Positions 1 to 10,922 of a stretch of DNA of 64,000 bases are shown here, one piece after another (position 1 is the stretch's first letter; each line of letters begins with the position of its first letter). This stretch comes from Bombardia bombarda (taxonomy: Eukaryota > Ascomycota > Sordariomycetes > Sordariales > Lasiosphaeriaceae). The notes under the pieces were generated by a model. The model did not search any database and was not told the DNA's origin. It worked only from the letters and a program-made list of their open reading frames with translations. The translations under genes and the position numbers were made by a program. Location of the stretch: the NCBI GenBank assembly GCA_030512295.1, contig JAULSR010000007.1:1264501-1328500 (forward strand), read 5' to 3'.

Positions 1-1505
1 GATCTTAGCAGCGCGCTTGACAAGCTCGCGGATGCTCAAGTTGCCATGCGACTCTTGGTCGCACTTCCAGGCTTCCAACGTGGACGTGTCCATGATGGAT
101 ATGAAGATCCAGGATTCGCATCCCGTCGCAGCTTGGAAGGCAAGAGCAAAGTCGTTGTCGCTGAGCAGAGTACGGTACGCTTCGGCAGTCTCCGGTGGCC
201 TCTTCTGGACTGAGCAGGACAGGACGTCATTCCAGATGAGAACCGAGCAAAAGAATCTCGTGGATTTGAGCTCCATTGGTGACGGCTGTATTGTGGTGTA
301 CATGGTAACTGTGGTGTCCTTGGGCTGGACAAGTTGGCGTAGGACACAAGATTGTTGTTTCGTAGTCAAAGGCAGGTCAGGAGAGTGAGATGAAACATCG
401 TCCGCATTCCCGAGTGTCTGGGCTGCCAATGTGAAATAAAAGTAGCAGCTCTGCATATTCTTTCCGAGCGCCTGGTATTCATGACTTAGTGTAACAGGTT
501 TTGGACTGAGGTAAGAAAAGGTCTGCTCACTTCTAGTATAGCGAGTTGAACTGCACATATTAAAGTTTCACCGACTATGGGCGAGATGTGGATTGGCTGA
601 TGCTTGGCGCTGTTGGCCAACTCACAGAAACCGTCGGCAGCTTTGGCCCGGTGAGCCTGGTAGTCGCTTCTGGAGTTTACGCGCGTACCATTGCTTCCAG
701 ATAGGCCGAGGGAGATGTGATATGAGCTTATAGCAAGAGAGGCATGGTAAAATGTTTGAGATCTCGTCAACAGAAATAAAAGCCATCCTTTTTGTGGTGG
801 GGACATTCGTAAGGCGGGATGATGTAAAGGGCAAACTTGGTCGATAAACTGCATGATCAACTCAATGTCACTCTCCGAAGGGAATATGTCCGGAGTAGCT
901 GTCGAGATGCTACTTGTAGCCGGAAATGTTAGTGTCTGTAGTTGAGGTTTTGGAGAAGCGGCGGGAATGGGAGGATGACAGCCAAGCATGCCCACCAGGG
1001 CAGTGGTGCACTCGGCTGGGCTCGAACCATGCCACAAGCCTTGGACGAAACTCAAATCGGTTGCTGCGGAGGAGTTGGGGGTCATATTAGCCAAGTCGAA
1101 GGTGTTGAGGAAGTCATGGCTGATGTCGTGGAGATTGGCTAGGGCTCGATCATGTGAAGGAGGCGACATGGACATGGAAAGGTCAGACTGGAATGGAGAT
1201 AGAGTTGGCGACTCCAGATCGGCATCCGCTTCCGTGGTGTCAATCTCTTCTTCGACTTCGATAGGGGCAGCCGACGAAGATGATGTGGCGGTGGACGGGC
1301 GATGCCTGCGGGTTTGAAGTTGAAGTCTGCCTGCTTCTTCCTTCTCCCTGTCACCGCGGTCTTTCCAGTCCGGTTTGGGCCCATAGCCATGGCATAATAT
1401 GCCCCTCTCCCTGCAATTGGCACATGGTGGCCCTCCCTCCTGGCATTTCTTCCGACGCAGGCGACAAGTCCAGCAACCACTCTTGGTTCGCTGAACAGGA
1501 GACAT
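1..1505 (-). CDS. Zn2Cys6 transcription factor, C-terminus beyond left edge
   Basis: Fungal binuclear zinc-cluster regulator. The start at 1505 is followed at once by the zinc cluster: six cysteines from about residue 11 in the pattern CWTCRLRRKKC, then CANC and LCHGYG. A Ser/Thr/Glu-rich linker follows, then a helical middle domain of the fungal_trans_2 kind. One intron is inferred at 472..530 (GTGAGC donor, CCAG acceptor, phase 0), giving exons 531..1505 and <1..471. The downstream exon stays open to the window edge and contains the family-typical stretch DFALAFQAATGCESWIF. The gene sits at one end of the RiPP-like cluster, which matches the position and type of the regulators UstR and PhomR. 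A role in activating that cluster is inference. The C-terminus is missing only because the window ends. The domain call is firm, the target is not known. Confidence 0.88.
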
Positions 1506-2627
1506 TGATGGGTTGAGAAGCGAAGAAATCGGGCGGGAACATGGATTGAGATTAGCGGGACCTGGAATTATGAAATGGGCGGGTTAGGGAAAACTCCACG
1601 GCGAGTAAGGTATCTGAGGCCATTACGGCTAGGACTCCGCCTGAAACAGACCAATAGCAGCAGGGTTGGCTATTTGACCGGTCTCTACATCGTGAATGGC
1701 ACCTTCCCCAAGATCGAAAGTTCACCTTGAGAATCTTTGGTGGAAGTTGCGTCTTGCGAACAGCGATGCTAGGGGACCTTGTGCTGCCTGCGCCGTCTTG
1801 CATTGTGAGGTGGATTAAGCATGGAAGCGCGGGAAGCGCGAGAAGCCCCGTTGAAGCGGGCAACTGCACCTGCTATGCAAGTTCGGGTGCCGTTGGCAAA
1901 TCATCCACTATGATGGTGCCACCTATCTGATGTAGCGAGGGTAGGTACTTATCCGATTTGCAATCTAACGTAATGTAATGCCCAACGACCCCCACAGGAG
2001 CAAATTCTCTGCCAACTGCTCTATTGTTCGATTTCGCCATTGCCTCGGAGAATAGGTTCTCGGGATACTACAGATCCCCTCGGGATACTACAGATCCCCG
2101 AGACATATCTTGTCAACAATGACGTCCAAATAGAAGCGGGCCGATGTGATGCATACTGCATGCAGTGAATAGGTAGGCTCGAGGCATATGCAGCCCAATC
2201 GGGTAGGTTGGTGTCGATTGAAGCAGGTCCCGAGTCGGGCCAGGTGCTACATTCTCCTGGTGACCTAACCGATGGTCACCACATATGGAAACTCTGGACT
2301 GTATTCGATCGCCGACATGGCGTTGTGTTCCCTCGTTCTAGTTCCCGCTCTGTCGTGTCGCTACGTTGTGACTAACGGTAAACCGGCCGCGATGTACACA
2401 GTAGGACAACATGCCTGAGGTGGGGTAGCTGAAGACCTAAATGCCGTGAGATCCCTATGACGAAATGTCTACACCAATCGGTCGTTATCTTCCGTGCATT
2501 TATTGTATATTTTAAGTTGTAACCTCAGGTAGCAATGCCTTTTAGGTGGTCGAAAAGCTGGAAGAGAGTTGACTGATTCTAATGCATTCAATTAGACAAG
2601 ATGTCTAGTGCCCTGGGAGAGACACAA
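1506..2627. other. Intergenic, regulator promoter side
   Basis: No convincing gene. Short open frames on both strands lack recognisable domains, signal peptides or repeated peptides. The stretch holds the promoter of the Zn2Cys6 gene and the 3' side of the first UstYa gene, plus a small tandem repeat at 2061-2099. I looked for a precursor peptide with repeated KR-flanked cores here and did not see one. Confidence 0.5.
2061..2099. repeat. Two-copy 20-bp tandem repeat
   Basis: The unit CGGGATACTACAGATCCCCT occurs twice back to back, the second copy with one change in the last base. It lies in the intergenic region upstream of the Zn2Cys6 gene. It could be a slippage product or a doubled binding site; nothing else distinguishes these. 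Confidence 0.8.
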
Positions 2628-3544
2628 TCAGTGTATAACCTTGCGATCCGTCATCCGATTCTCTTCAGCCCACGAAAAGATGGCCCCGAAGTCCTTGCAT
2701 GTGTGCTGGTAGCCCCATCCAGTGCTTCCCGACTCTCGCGGATACTGAATCCACTCCAGCGATGTGTCGGCAGAGCACATGATCCCTTGCCGCAGGTAAT
2801 CCCAGCAGTGGGTTAGATGGTTCACATTGACATCGTCAAGGTTGCCAGCTTTGGCGGCGAAGTAGCCGGTCCGCGTCATGTACTATGTTGATATTTTGTT
2901 AGTTACTGTTCTTCCTCTCATAGATGTGAGCTATGTGCAAGGGAAGAAAAGCATGTTACCCACTAGGCAGTGCAGCTGGTGAAACATGGAGATCATGGCA
3001 TGATGCTCTGTTGGCGAACTGTCCAGACGCGGCAGATCTGGGAGACTCGTGCCATTCTCGATATTCACGAATCCTTTGCCCTCTGATAGTAGTGGTGGTC
3101 AGCGAAACAGGTCCAAAAGTCTTTAGGGGACATGGGGGATAGCGACTTACTGGGAATCAGAGAGGTCCAAGCGGCGTCGACGGCGTCGCTAGGTTCTGCC
3201 CCAAAAACGGGATTGAAACGAAAGATCTCAGTGCGGTAATGCTCTGGTGGCTGCCAAGACAGGTGAGAAGTGTGCATCGGTGCCATATCGTTCGCGTGTT
3301 GATGTCTTTCCACAATGACAGCAAAGAAGGCCGCCAGGAGAAAGATGTTGGACACGGCAAGCAGAAAAACAGCACATGGAGAGCAGAGAGCACGCAGCTT
3401 CAACCATGTGTTTCTGCTTGCGGCAGCAGCCTCCAAAAGACGAGGATTGAGCTCCAGCAACTGCTCTTTCTCCTCCTCTGCCATACCAGAGTCGGAGATG
3501 GATCCTAGCGTCCTGCTGCTTTGGTCATCTCTATAATGATCCAT
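2628..3544 (-). CDS. UstYa-family (DUF3328) oxidase, copy 1
   Basis: Members of this family catalyse oxidative macrocyclisation or related oxidations of ribosomal peptides in dikaritin pathways. Inferred exons are 3151..3544, 2964..3082 and 2628..2882, giving 255 residues. Both introns have GT...AG ends, and phase is kept. The protein has a short cytosolic N-terminus, one membrane segment at about residues 49-70 (PCAVFLLAVSNIFLLAAFF), then a lumenal domain with the family hallmark of two HxxHC motifs: FHQLHC, and NHLTHC followed by WDYLRQGIMC. The C-terminal HTCKDFGAIFSW is also typical. The second intron falls directly after HQLHCL. I chose the ATG at 3544 over an upstream in-frame ATG because it gives the usual short N-terminus. 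The gene is divergent from the S41 peptidase, with about 385 bp between the starts. Confidence 0.88.
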
Positions 3545-3929
3545 TGTCAAAATGCTGAAGATAAAGTTTGTTGGTCCATCTGTCAGCTTTCGGATGCAAC
3601 GGGACGATTCAGCGTGAGTTTTTGCGCGGTAATAAATATAGCGCTTCAAAACACGGAAGTATTTTGTACCAAATACCTGACCTCAGTTCATTTTGCGGCC
3701 CTGGATCCAGCAGCGCCCTAATTTGGCGCAAGCGTTCGCCTCTGCAACGCGCGCCAAGCATTTGCGTGACACTGGTCGTACCTTCCGTTTTGACTATTGC
3801 TGGCTGGTAGAGACCCAGATCTCCTTGAATTTTCATAGGCTGCTTCAATTTTTTGATGCAACTTCCACTTTCTTCCATTCTACAGTACCCTAAGTCACAT
3901 CGCAAACGCTCTTCCACCCTTTCACAACC
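3545..3929. promoter_or_regulatory. Divergent promoter region between UstYa copy 1 and S41 peptidase
   Basis: About 385 bp separate two divergent start codons. An open frame on the minus strand spans part of it but has no recognisable domain. The arrangement suggests shared control of the oxidase and the peptidase, for example by the Zn2Cys6 regulator at the cluster edge. I did not identify a specific binding site. Confidence 0.5.
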
Positions 3930-6264
3930 ATGCAATCTTTACTAGTGCAAGGGTTGGTTACGATAATAGCAGTCCAAAGCATCCTTGTGATTGCAGCCCC
4001 ATGCGCGGAGATTACCGAGCTGTATAAGCAATGGTCATTGAGAGGGGGTACGTAAAGATCTGACTCGATAGTATTCATCAAAATGATATTTGCAGTTGAC
4101 ATGGATGGCATCAAGGACAAGGTGATCTCGTTGATATCCCAGGCGACACTGCATACAGCTGTCTTCGTTCAATGCCATTTCAACAAGATCTGGCAGTTCG
4201 CTTCCTTGACGAGTACTTGAAGTATCTACAATTCCAATCAACCATAGAGATCTTGAAGAGTAAGCGTCCGGCTTCTGTGTGTCCTTTCTCTTGTGGCTGA
4301 TAAGCTACCATGCAGAGCCTCCTGCGAGTTACCCGTCGCCCTCCATTGATCTCCTTAGGGGCATTGATAAGATCAGGAGGAAAGTCCACGACGGACGCTA
4401 TTCAAGCCAATATGACTTCGATGACGATATTAAATCAGTAGCTACTGGAGCAAATGATGGGCATTTGAGAATAAACCTTTGTTCACACAACATATTTCAC
4501 TTCCGACGTCAGCTTGCCCTAGTGTCGATTTCCGAGGATGGGACAAGCTCGCCTGTAATCTACACATACTGTGAGCCTACAAATGTTGAGGCTGTGATGA
4601 TGACCATTACTAACACACACGCTACAGCTGACGCAAAGCTCAGATTGACTGGGTCTCTTCATGTCTCGCACCTTACTGAAATCAACGGCGTTGATGCTGT
4701 TTATTTTCTCGAAGCCAACCTCGCCATACATTTGAGTCTTCAAGACCCAGATGCCAGATACAATCATGTATTTCCTTCCTCAGCACTTGAGTTCTCGGGC
4801 AACTTTGCTGAAGGAGCTTGGAGAAGCAACGAAGGTCTTTGGCCAGGAGCCGCATCATATATGCTCAAATTTGCAAATGGAACGGTAATGAAGGTCACAA
4901 CCACAGCAATATGGCCGATGACTAACGGCCCCATGCAATACGCCGACGGCGGCGCTTTATTTGAGGGTGCTTGCATCCCTGGCTCGACCTCGCCCATGGC
5001 TCAGCCGTTACAGAGCTTAAGCTACAAGTCCACAATCAGTTCGAGACCAAAGAATGGGCCCATTGGGAAAGCCGCTTACCCAAGGCCAATCTCGTCCGAC
5101 AAAAATGATCTTGTTCGAGGGTACTATCTCGACGATCCTCATCACAATAGCACGGCAATCCTCCAGCTTCCAACCTTTCGTCTGCGTGGAACAGCCACAG
5201 CTCTTGACTTTTCCCGAGCCGTGGTCGAATTTCTTGATCATGCAACCGCTGCAGATAACAAGACCAGACTCATCATTGATCTGTCGGGCAACACGGGTGG
5301 GGACATTGTCCTGGGTTTCAACATATTCAAAATTTTATTCCCCAATGAATCCATCTACTCGGCCACCCGCTTCCGCGCCACCGAGCTGGTCAATCTGATG
5401 GGCAAGATCTTTTCTCACGTCTATGACAACAAAAGTACTAGACTGCCTCCAATAGACCCACCACTAATAGCCCAAGCCGCCGTTAATACAAGCCAGAAGC
5501 CCGCGTTCTTCTCTTGGAACGACCTCTACAGTCCGGTAAACATCATGGGGGCAAACATGTCGCAGCTCTACGGCCATTTCGACTTTAACTTGGCCTCCAC
5601 TCCAGACAACCCTATCTTCGGATTTAGAGTCGACCCATCGCTGCTAAACGCGTCTTCCGACCAAATCGATGTCGTTATTCCTCCCAGAAAAACGCCATAC
5701 TTCTCTCCAAAGGACATCATCCTCATCACCGATGGCCAATGTGCATCCACCTGCGCACTTCTCGCCACCCTTCTCCTGAAATCACCAAACATTAAGGGCA
5801 TCCGGTCCATCGTCTTTGGCGGACGCCCACGAGCCGTCGCAAAACCCATGCAGGCCCTCGGCGGCGTCCGCGGCGGACAGTACTGGTCGCTGGCGACCAT
5901 CTACCGATATGCATCCCAGGCATATGACGCCGCATTGAATGCAAGTATGGCCGGGTCGCCCATTCTTTCCGAATCAGAACTTGCACGATTGAAAGACCTG
6001 GTGCCAACAGATTTGGGCAAGTTTCCGCTCCGCTTTGGTGGAGGACAGGAGGGAAACGAGGGTGGTGTCAACTTCCGCAACGCCTACGGGGAGGGCGACG
6101 ACGATACACCGCTGCAGTTTGTCTATGAGCCGGCCGATTGCAGGCTGTTTTATACCGCGGAGAACGTAGTGCGGCCGGCGACGGTGTGGGTTGCTGCTGC
6201 GAGGGCCATGTTTGGTGATGGTGGTCTGTGCGCGAAGGAAAGGGGTCAGGGGTTAAAGGGGTAA
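3930..6264 (+). CDS. Secreted S41-family peptidase, UstP/PhomP type
   Basis: Serine peptidase of the fungal S41 group that recurs in dikaritin clusters (UstP, PhomP), where a role in precursor processing has been suggested. Inferred exons are 3930..4047, 4116..4259 and 4316..6264, giving 736 residues. The N-terminus is a signal peptide (about residues 1-23, ending VIAAP). The early domain reads DTAYSCLRSMPF and then FQSTIEILK, a stretch typical of this fungal family. Next come YDFDDD and NDGHL motifs, and the S41 core holds ITDGQCASTCALL, where the nucleophilic serine is expected. Several N-glycosylation sequons are present. The first intron uses an AAG acceptor, chosen because the nearer CAG acceptor puts a stop in frame, so that border is less certain. 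It lies between the two intact UstYa genes and is divergent from the first. Confidence 0.86.
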
Positions 6265-6757
6265 AATGACAAGGGTAAGCCGATTGTCCCGACAACCACA
6301 TGGGGGCAGGAGGGAAGGTTTGTGGCAACTGAGAGAATACCGGGGAGTCGGTGACGGAGATGACTCGGAAGAGCTCAAAGTGGGGGTTTGCAAGCAAAGA
6401 TTGCTGAAATTTTTTTGATATCTTAAGGTAGGGCGAAGGGGCTTGCTGTTCTTAGAGCGTTAAACAGCAACTGGTTGCGATACAGGTACTTTTCCTTGCG
6501 GGTCTACCCGGGGATAAATATGAGATTGGCACAGAGTTCCGCGAAACGTGTTAATATTATTTTTGGCACCGGCCTAGAGATTTTAAATTTAATTTCCGGC
6601 GATGAGGTTTGACACTCAACAGGCGGACATGTTTTGTCAAGAGACCCAGCTTCTCACTAGATTATTGCCATTTTAACCCCTCTCATAACACACAAACCGA
6701 TGTTATGGAAACACCTAACTACGGAAATCGCTAGGTAGTAGTTATCTACCTACCTAG
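6265..6757. other. Intergenic between convergent S41 and UstYa copy 2
   Basis: These 493 bp hold the 3' ends of two convergent genes. The sequence becomes A/T-rich towards 6,500-6,700. No open frame with recognisable content and no precursor-like repeat was seen. Confidence 0.6.
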
Positions 6758-7861
6758 TTACAGCTCATTCCCATCCCTCACCCTCCTACTCGCCGCCCAG
6801 GCCATCACCTCGGTATGATCCTTGCAAAGATGCACCGCACCCGTGCCATCGGTGGCAGGCCTGCTCGAGTTTGGATCCTGCCCTTCAAGCGCCGTGTCAC
6901 CGCAGCATATGATAGACTGCCGCAGATAGCGGAAGCAGTGGTCAATGTGGTCGTGTCCATGGCCGCCGCCGCCGTGACCATGCTTTTCCTCGTTGATGTT
7001 GCCACGACGTCGTCGAGGAATGCCGTCAGTATTGGAACTTGCGACCGCCTCGTTGTACATGGTCATGATGGTGTGCTATGTATTTTCTCGGCCATCAGTG
7101 AACTGGACTTTCCAAAGGAAAAAAAGCACTTGGGCAGGATCATGCCTACGAGACAATGCAGTTGGTGGAAGACGGCAATGGCGTAGGTGCCGAGGCCTTT
7201 GTATTCTATACGTGGCGGGAGGGTGTACTTGCGGCTGTTGTTGACGAAGATGAAGCCTTTGCCCTCTGGATATTGGCAGCCAGCATTTGTATCAGCCAGA
7301 GTCCCCTCTGAAGATAGAGAGGTCAGACTGCTCACCGGCCTGGTAAGAGAGCCAATTCTCCTCCGTGGCACGCTCGGATTCGGCAGTTTCATGGTCAGGA
7401 GTGGCAAGGGGGTCTTTGTGGAAGACGAATGGTCTGATACTGACTGGATGTCAGGTAGCGAGAGGAGTCAGCAACAAACGCTGCAGAGACAAACCGGCAT
7501 AAGAACACTCACATTCCGGTACGAGGCCGTTTATCTCTCCTGCTAGATGCAGTGATGGCAGACGATGGCTTGCTTGTTGGTTATTCTTGATGCTGTCAGA
7601 CCGGGAGGCAATGAATATGGCTAGGCCCGCCATGGTCGCCAGACTTAAAAGCAGACCTAGCACGAGCAGGAATATACGACATCGGCTGTGGTAATAGCTA
7701 CTGGTAGTGCAGCGACGCTTGTGGTTTGTGTAGAGCTTTTCGCTCATTCGATGCAGCATCATGCTCGGGGCAAGAAGATTAGCACTCTCTTCAGGACTGC
7801 TGCCGGCTGGCGACATGAGTGCCGGGGATGATTCAGTGCTGTATCGAGAATTTTCCATCAT
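6758..7861 (-). CDS. UstYa-family (DUF3328) oxidase, copy 2
   Basis: Second intact UstYa-like gene, four exons: 7513..7861, 7336..7443, 7150..7265 and 6758..7075, giving 296 residues with all phases consistent. A Ser/Met-rich N-terminus precedes one membrane segment at about residues 62-84 (IFLLVLGLLLSLATMAGLAI). The lumenal part has RPFVFHKD, EENWLSY, GKGFIFV, then the two hallmark motifs FHQLHC and DHIDHC followed by FRYLRQSIICC. As in copy 1, one intron lies immediately after HQLHCL and another just before GKGF. Unusually, the spacer before the second HxxHC carries an Arg run followed by a His/Gly-rich stretch (GHGGGGHGHDHIDHC). An expected function is oxidation of a peptide product together with the other cluster enzymes. 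Two ATGs at 7861 and 7858 are alternative starts. Confidence 0.88.
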
Positions 7862-8380
7862 TTTTGGAAGTAACTCGAAGACGTGATGTTGATGGTCGAA
7901 GTCGGGTGCCTCGTGGAAACTAACAAGTGCAAGGATGGAGGAATAGATTCATCAGCCGGTGTGAACGGAGAGGGAAATTCTCTTCCTACCAAGCTTGAAG
8001 ATTTGCTCGATATGTACCTGAGGGTCGTAGGCACCCATACTGGTCACAATGTTGGTCAGGCGCTGGCGTAGGTATCAGATACACTCTAATGCGCCTCAGA
8101 GATTGACTGCATCCATTGTGCGCTGTTGTAGATCTCGGCGCCTACTCCCAATCTTTGGCGCAGTCACTTGGCGCGCACGCCTTTGACACCCTGTGACCGC
8201 AGGTTTGCTGCCCGCATCGATTCGCTGCAAGAGACACTGCTGATTTCGTTTCAATTACAATTGGTAATTCTGAATGGCCGTACTTGAAAGCGCTATACTA
8301 ATCAACAAGGTACGTAGCTACCTTACTGCAGTGGGTTCCCTGTGCGCTCGCCGTAAACCAGTCCCGCAGAAACAACGCCT
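7862..8380. other. Intergenic between UstYa copy 2 and methyltransferase
   Basis: Upstream region of UstYa copy 2, which is transcribed away from it, and 3' side of the methyltransferase. A 62-codon open frame at 7883-8071 has no signal peptide or repeated motif, so I do not call it. Nothing else was seen. Confidence 0.5.
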
Positions 8381-9289
8381 TCACATCTTGCGTCGAAACT
8401 CAGCCCACCACACATCCATGGAGCGAAGAGGGCCCCCACCGTTCCTTGCCAAGTCATCCACGGCCCTTTTGGTGTCTGCAGCACGGGCGAGTATCTCTGC
8501 CTCCTGTTCAACGGGTAGAGATTTCTCTTTAACACGGGCTGTGAAGCGGTCGCCTGCTACATATTCAGTTTCAAACTTGCCTTCATGGTAGTCAAGGTCC
8601 GGTGTGATGATGCCGCTCCTTGCCACGTGGTATCCCGCTGCGCCGGCGGCCTCAGTTATGGTATCAATGTTGGGGGCGACGCGAATGTTAAGCGGCAGGA
8701 GCTCAGAGACTGCAGCGACGTATCTGTGGTACATGGCCTGGGCGAGCGCTGCAACCTGGTGCGGGATTTGGCTTGGCATTGAAACAGACTGGAGGTTGTA
8801 TTCGGCGATGTAGATGGTGGGGATGGCTGCGCTGGCAAGGGTGGGAAAAAGCGCAGCCAGAGCGTCGGGAGTGGGAAAGTACCAAGCGCTGTGGCAGAGG
8901 GTCGCGGCATCGAATTTGGGCGTGGTCGTGGTGTTGAGAAAGGACGACGCAGAGGTGAGGCGGAAATCAATCATGCTCCCCAAGGGCGACTTTGAGATGT
9001 AGGCGTGTGACTGCTCGACCGTGTGTGGGGTGCCATAGTCGGGCGGGCTCGTGTCGATTGCCGTGACGTGACCAGCCGGACCCAGTTCCAAGGCGATGGT
9101 CAGGGCCGACTCCCCTTGGCCACAGCCAATGTCAAGGACCCGGCTGCTCTTTTCAATGGCCCAGGCATCGGTGACGCCCAACCGCTGTTTGAAGCGCGGT
9201 CTAAAGACCTGATCCTCAAACTCTTTGTTGTAGACTAGAAAGCTGGCGATGAGGGTGTCGATCTTGGCGTCCCTCTCCTTGGTTGACAT
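8381..9289 (-). CDS. SAM-dependent methyltransferase, UstM/PhomM type
   Basis: Class I S-adenosylmethionine methyltransferase, single exon, 302 residues. The SAM-binding motif I is clear at about residues 51-59 (VLDIGCGQGES), followed by an acidic post-I position in VTAIDTSPPDYG. The downstream SAWYFPTPDALAALF and IYIAEYNL segments fit strands and helices of the Rossmann-like fold. There is no signal peptide, so it is probably cytosolic. In ustiloxin and phomopsin clusters the equivalent gene (UstM, PhomM) N-methylates the peptide product. The same role here is inferred from fold and context, since the substrate cannot be read from sequence. It shares a divergent upstream region with the broken third UstYa-like gene. 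Confidence 0.85.
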   Translation of the reverse strand: MSTKERDAKIDTLIASFLVYNKEFEDQVFRPRFKQRLGVTDAWAIEKSSRVLDIGCGQGESALTIALELGPAGHVTAIDTSPPDYGTPHTVEQSHAYISKSPLGSMIDFRLTSASSFLNTTTTPKFDAATLCHSAWYFPTPDALAALFPTLASAAIPTIYIAEYNLQSVSMPSQIPHQVAALAQAMYHRYVAAVSELLPLNIRVAPNIDTITEAAGAAGYHVARSGIITPDLDYHEGKFETEYVAGDRFTARVKEKSLPVEQEAEILARAADTKRAVDDLARNGGGPLRSMDVWWAEFRRKM

Positions 9290-9354
9290 TTCGGATGATG
9301 GGGAAGAGATTCGACGTTGTGGGTAAATTGATAATGGAGGTTGGCTGGATCCCT

Positions 9355-9411
9355 GTGGTGCTGTGGTGCTGTGGTGTTGTGGTGTTGTGGTGCTGCAGTG
9401 CTGTAGATACC
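9355..9411. repeat. Imperfect GTGGTGCTGT-type simple repeat
   Basis: A G/T-rich microsatellite-like run made of GTGGTGCT and GTGGTGTT variants lies in the upstream region shared by the methyltransferase and the broken UstYa-like gene. It appears to be slippage-generated. Confidence 0.75.
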
Positions 9412-9626
9412 TACCTACCTCAACTTATAGGTGTTCAAACCTCCTGTATCTGGCGCCGTATAATAGCACGTGGCGCGACAAGTTGGGGAAGCGCTACAAA
9501 GACCCAACAGTCGCTCCTTCTTGCAGACAGAAAACAACCTTGCTAGTATTTCCGTTGGATTCTTCGTCCCACAAATCTTTTGGGACGCCCTCGGCTTCTG
9601 AACCAAGTCCACCAAGAAGGAGCAAC

Positions 9627-10401
9627 ATGTTCGAGATCTACTGGCAGGCAATTGAGGGCCTGAGCTCTTCACTTCGTTTAAACTCGTACACAAACAAATA
9701 CGCCTCTATCCAACATGACGAGGACAATGATAGCAACAACAGCAGCGGCAACGACTGTCCCATATTGAATTTTAACTCGCCATCACCTCGAAAGCGACGA
9801 CTCTGGCCTTAGCTTCTTCTGCTCTTGGCGATAATAGTAGCATCTGCTGCTATCATCTACCTCTCAACATCACCACCCAGCACCTCCAAACATCCTCAAC
9901 CAGCCACCCAGAAGCAAAAACAGAAGCAGTGCGGCTCATCCCCCGATGAGGCCAAACTGTGTGATTGCATCTTTGAACCGCAGCTGAGCGCCTGGGTCCC
10001 CGAACCATGCGCCTTCCCCGAGGTCGTGGCCGAGCACGAGTCTGTGGTTGGGATATGATGGCCGACTGGCCGTGGTACTTTGACAAGAACGCCACGACGG
10101 AGCCCGTGACGGACAAACACGTGCCCAACCTGTAACGAGGCAACTACACTGTCATCTAGTCTACACGCCTTACCAAGGCTCGCACGACTTCCACTGCCTC
10201 TATTGTTGGCGCAAGTTGGTATATGCCCTCAGTCGGGGGATAAGGATGATGGACGCCAGATTCCACCAGTTCTTTCACGGGGCACATTGCGTTCAGCATG
10301 TCGCTAAAACACTGCGAGGGATGGAGAGGAAGATTCAGACGTGGGCGTATCCCCTTATGTATCATGACTGCGTTGTGCTTACATCTACTGTTGAGTCTTG
10401 A
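9627..10401 (+). pseudogene. Third UstYa-like gene, multiply disrupted
   Basis: The region keeps the layout of a UstYa-related membrane protein in three reading frames. Frame 1 starts at 9627 and is stopped by TAG at 9810-9812, right before an intact membrane segment (AIIVASAAIIYL). It then reads on through CGSSPDEAKLCDC and SAWVPEPCAFPEVV to a TGA at 10056. Frame 2 carries the next conserved part (DWPWYFDKN, from 10055) until TAA at 10133. Frame 3 carries SHDFHCLYCWRKLVYAL and FFHGAHCVQHVAKTL, the two HxxHC motifs, ending at 10401. I could not find GT...AG introns that would remove the lesions and restore phase. Two nonsense changes and two frame changes point to a decayed gene, not to sequencing error alone. 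It sits between the methyltransferase and the tyrosinase. Confidence 0.8.
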
Positions 10402-10922
10402 ACGGTGACTTGGGAACAGTTTGTGGATCTAGGAAGGTGCCTTATGTTGCTATTGGGGTGCAGTGGGTTTTTCTTGGATTGTGACAGATAATCTCCTAGA
10501 ACTATGTTTTCTTCTCACTTTATTGCGCTAGATGATCACCAAATTCACCGTTAAAAGCAGCATGCTGGCCTATATGAGAAAATATGTACAATTGGGAAGC
10601 GACAGTCGTACGGGTCTCTCATCCGGTGGCGTCGCACAGGCGCGAGCAGGCGCAGGCAGGCGCAATGAAGCGCAGAGACATCGACACCCGCATCAGGAAG
10701 CGATCTCCAGGGCGCGCCAATCTCTACCTGCAAATCACTTTGGCGTGTCTCTGGCCGACAGAGCGCTTTGACGTGAAATCTGGGTAAGGTGAACGCGATT
10801 CGGAAATCCTTTCTCCGTCGCAACAAACCAAAGCACCCCTTTGTTTCGTCCTGCAGAGATCAGTGTAACTATGCCAAAGCCTAGTGGTCGAGCTTATTTC
10901 TGCGACCTTGAAGGTTGATACC
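10402..10922. other. Intergenic upstream of tyrosinase
   Basis: Contains the tyrosinase promoter. Short open frames on both strands (for example 10532-10771) look compositional and have no recognisable domain. No precursor-like repeats were seen. Confidence 0.5.

Noticed and set aside
3609..3935. 108-codon minus-strand frame in the divergent promoter
   Set aside because: No domain, lies between two divergent genes and partly overlaps the S41 first exon on the other strand. Read as chance open frame.
7883..8071. Possible small peptide as RiPP precursor between UstYa copy 2 and the methyltransferase
   Set aside because: No signal peptide and no repeated KR-flanked cores.
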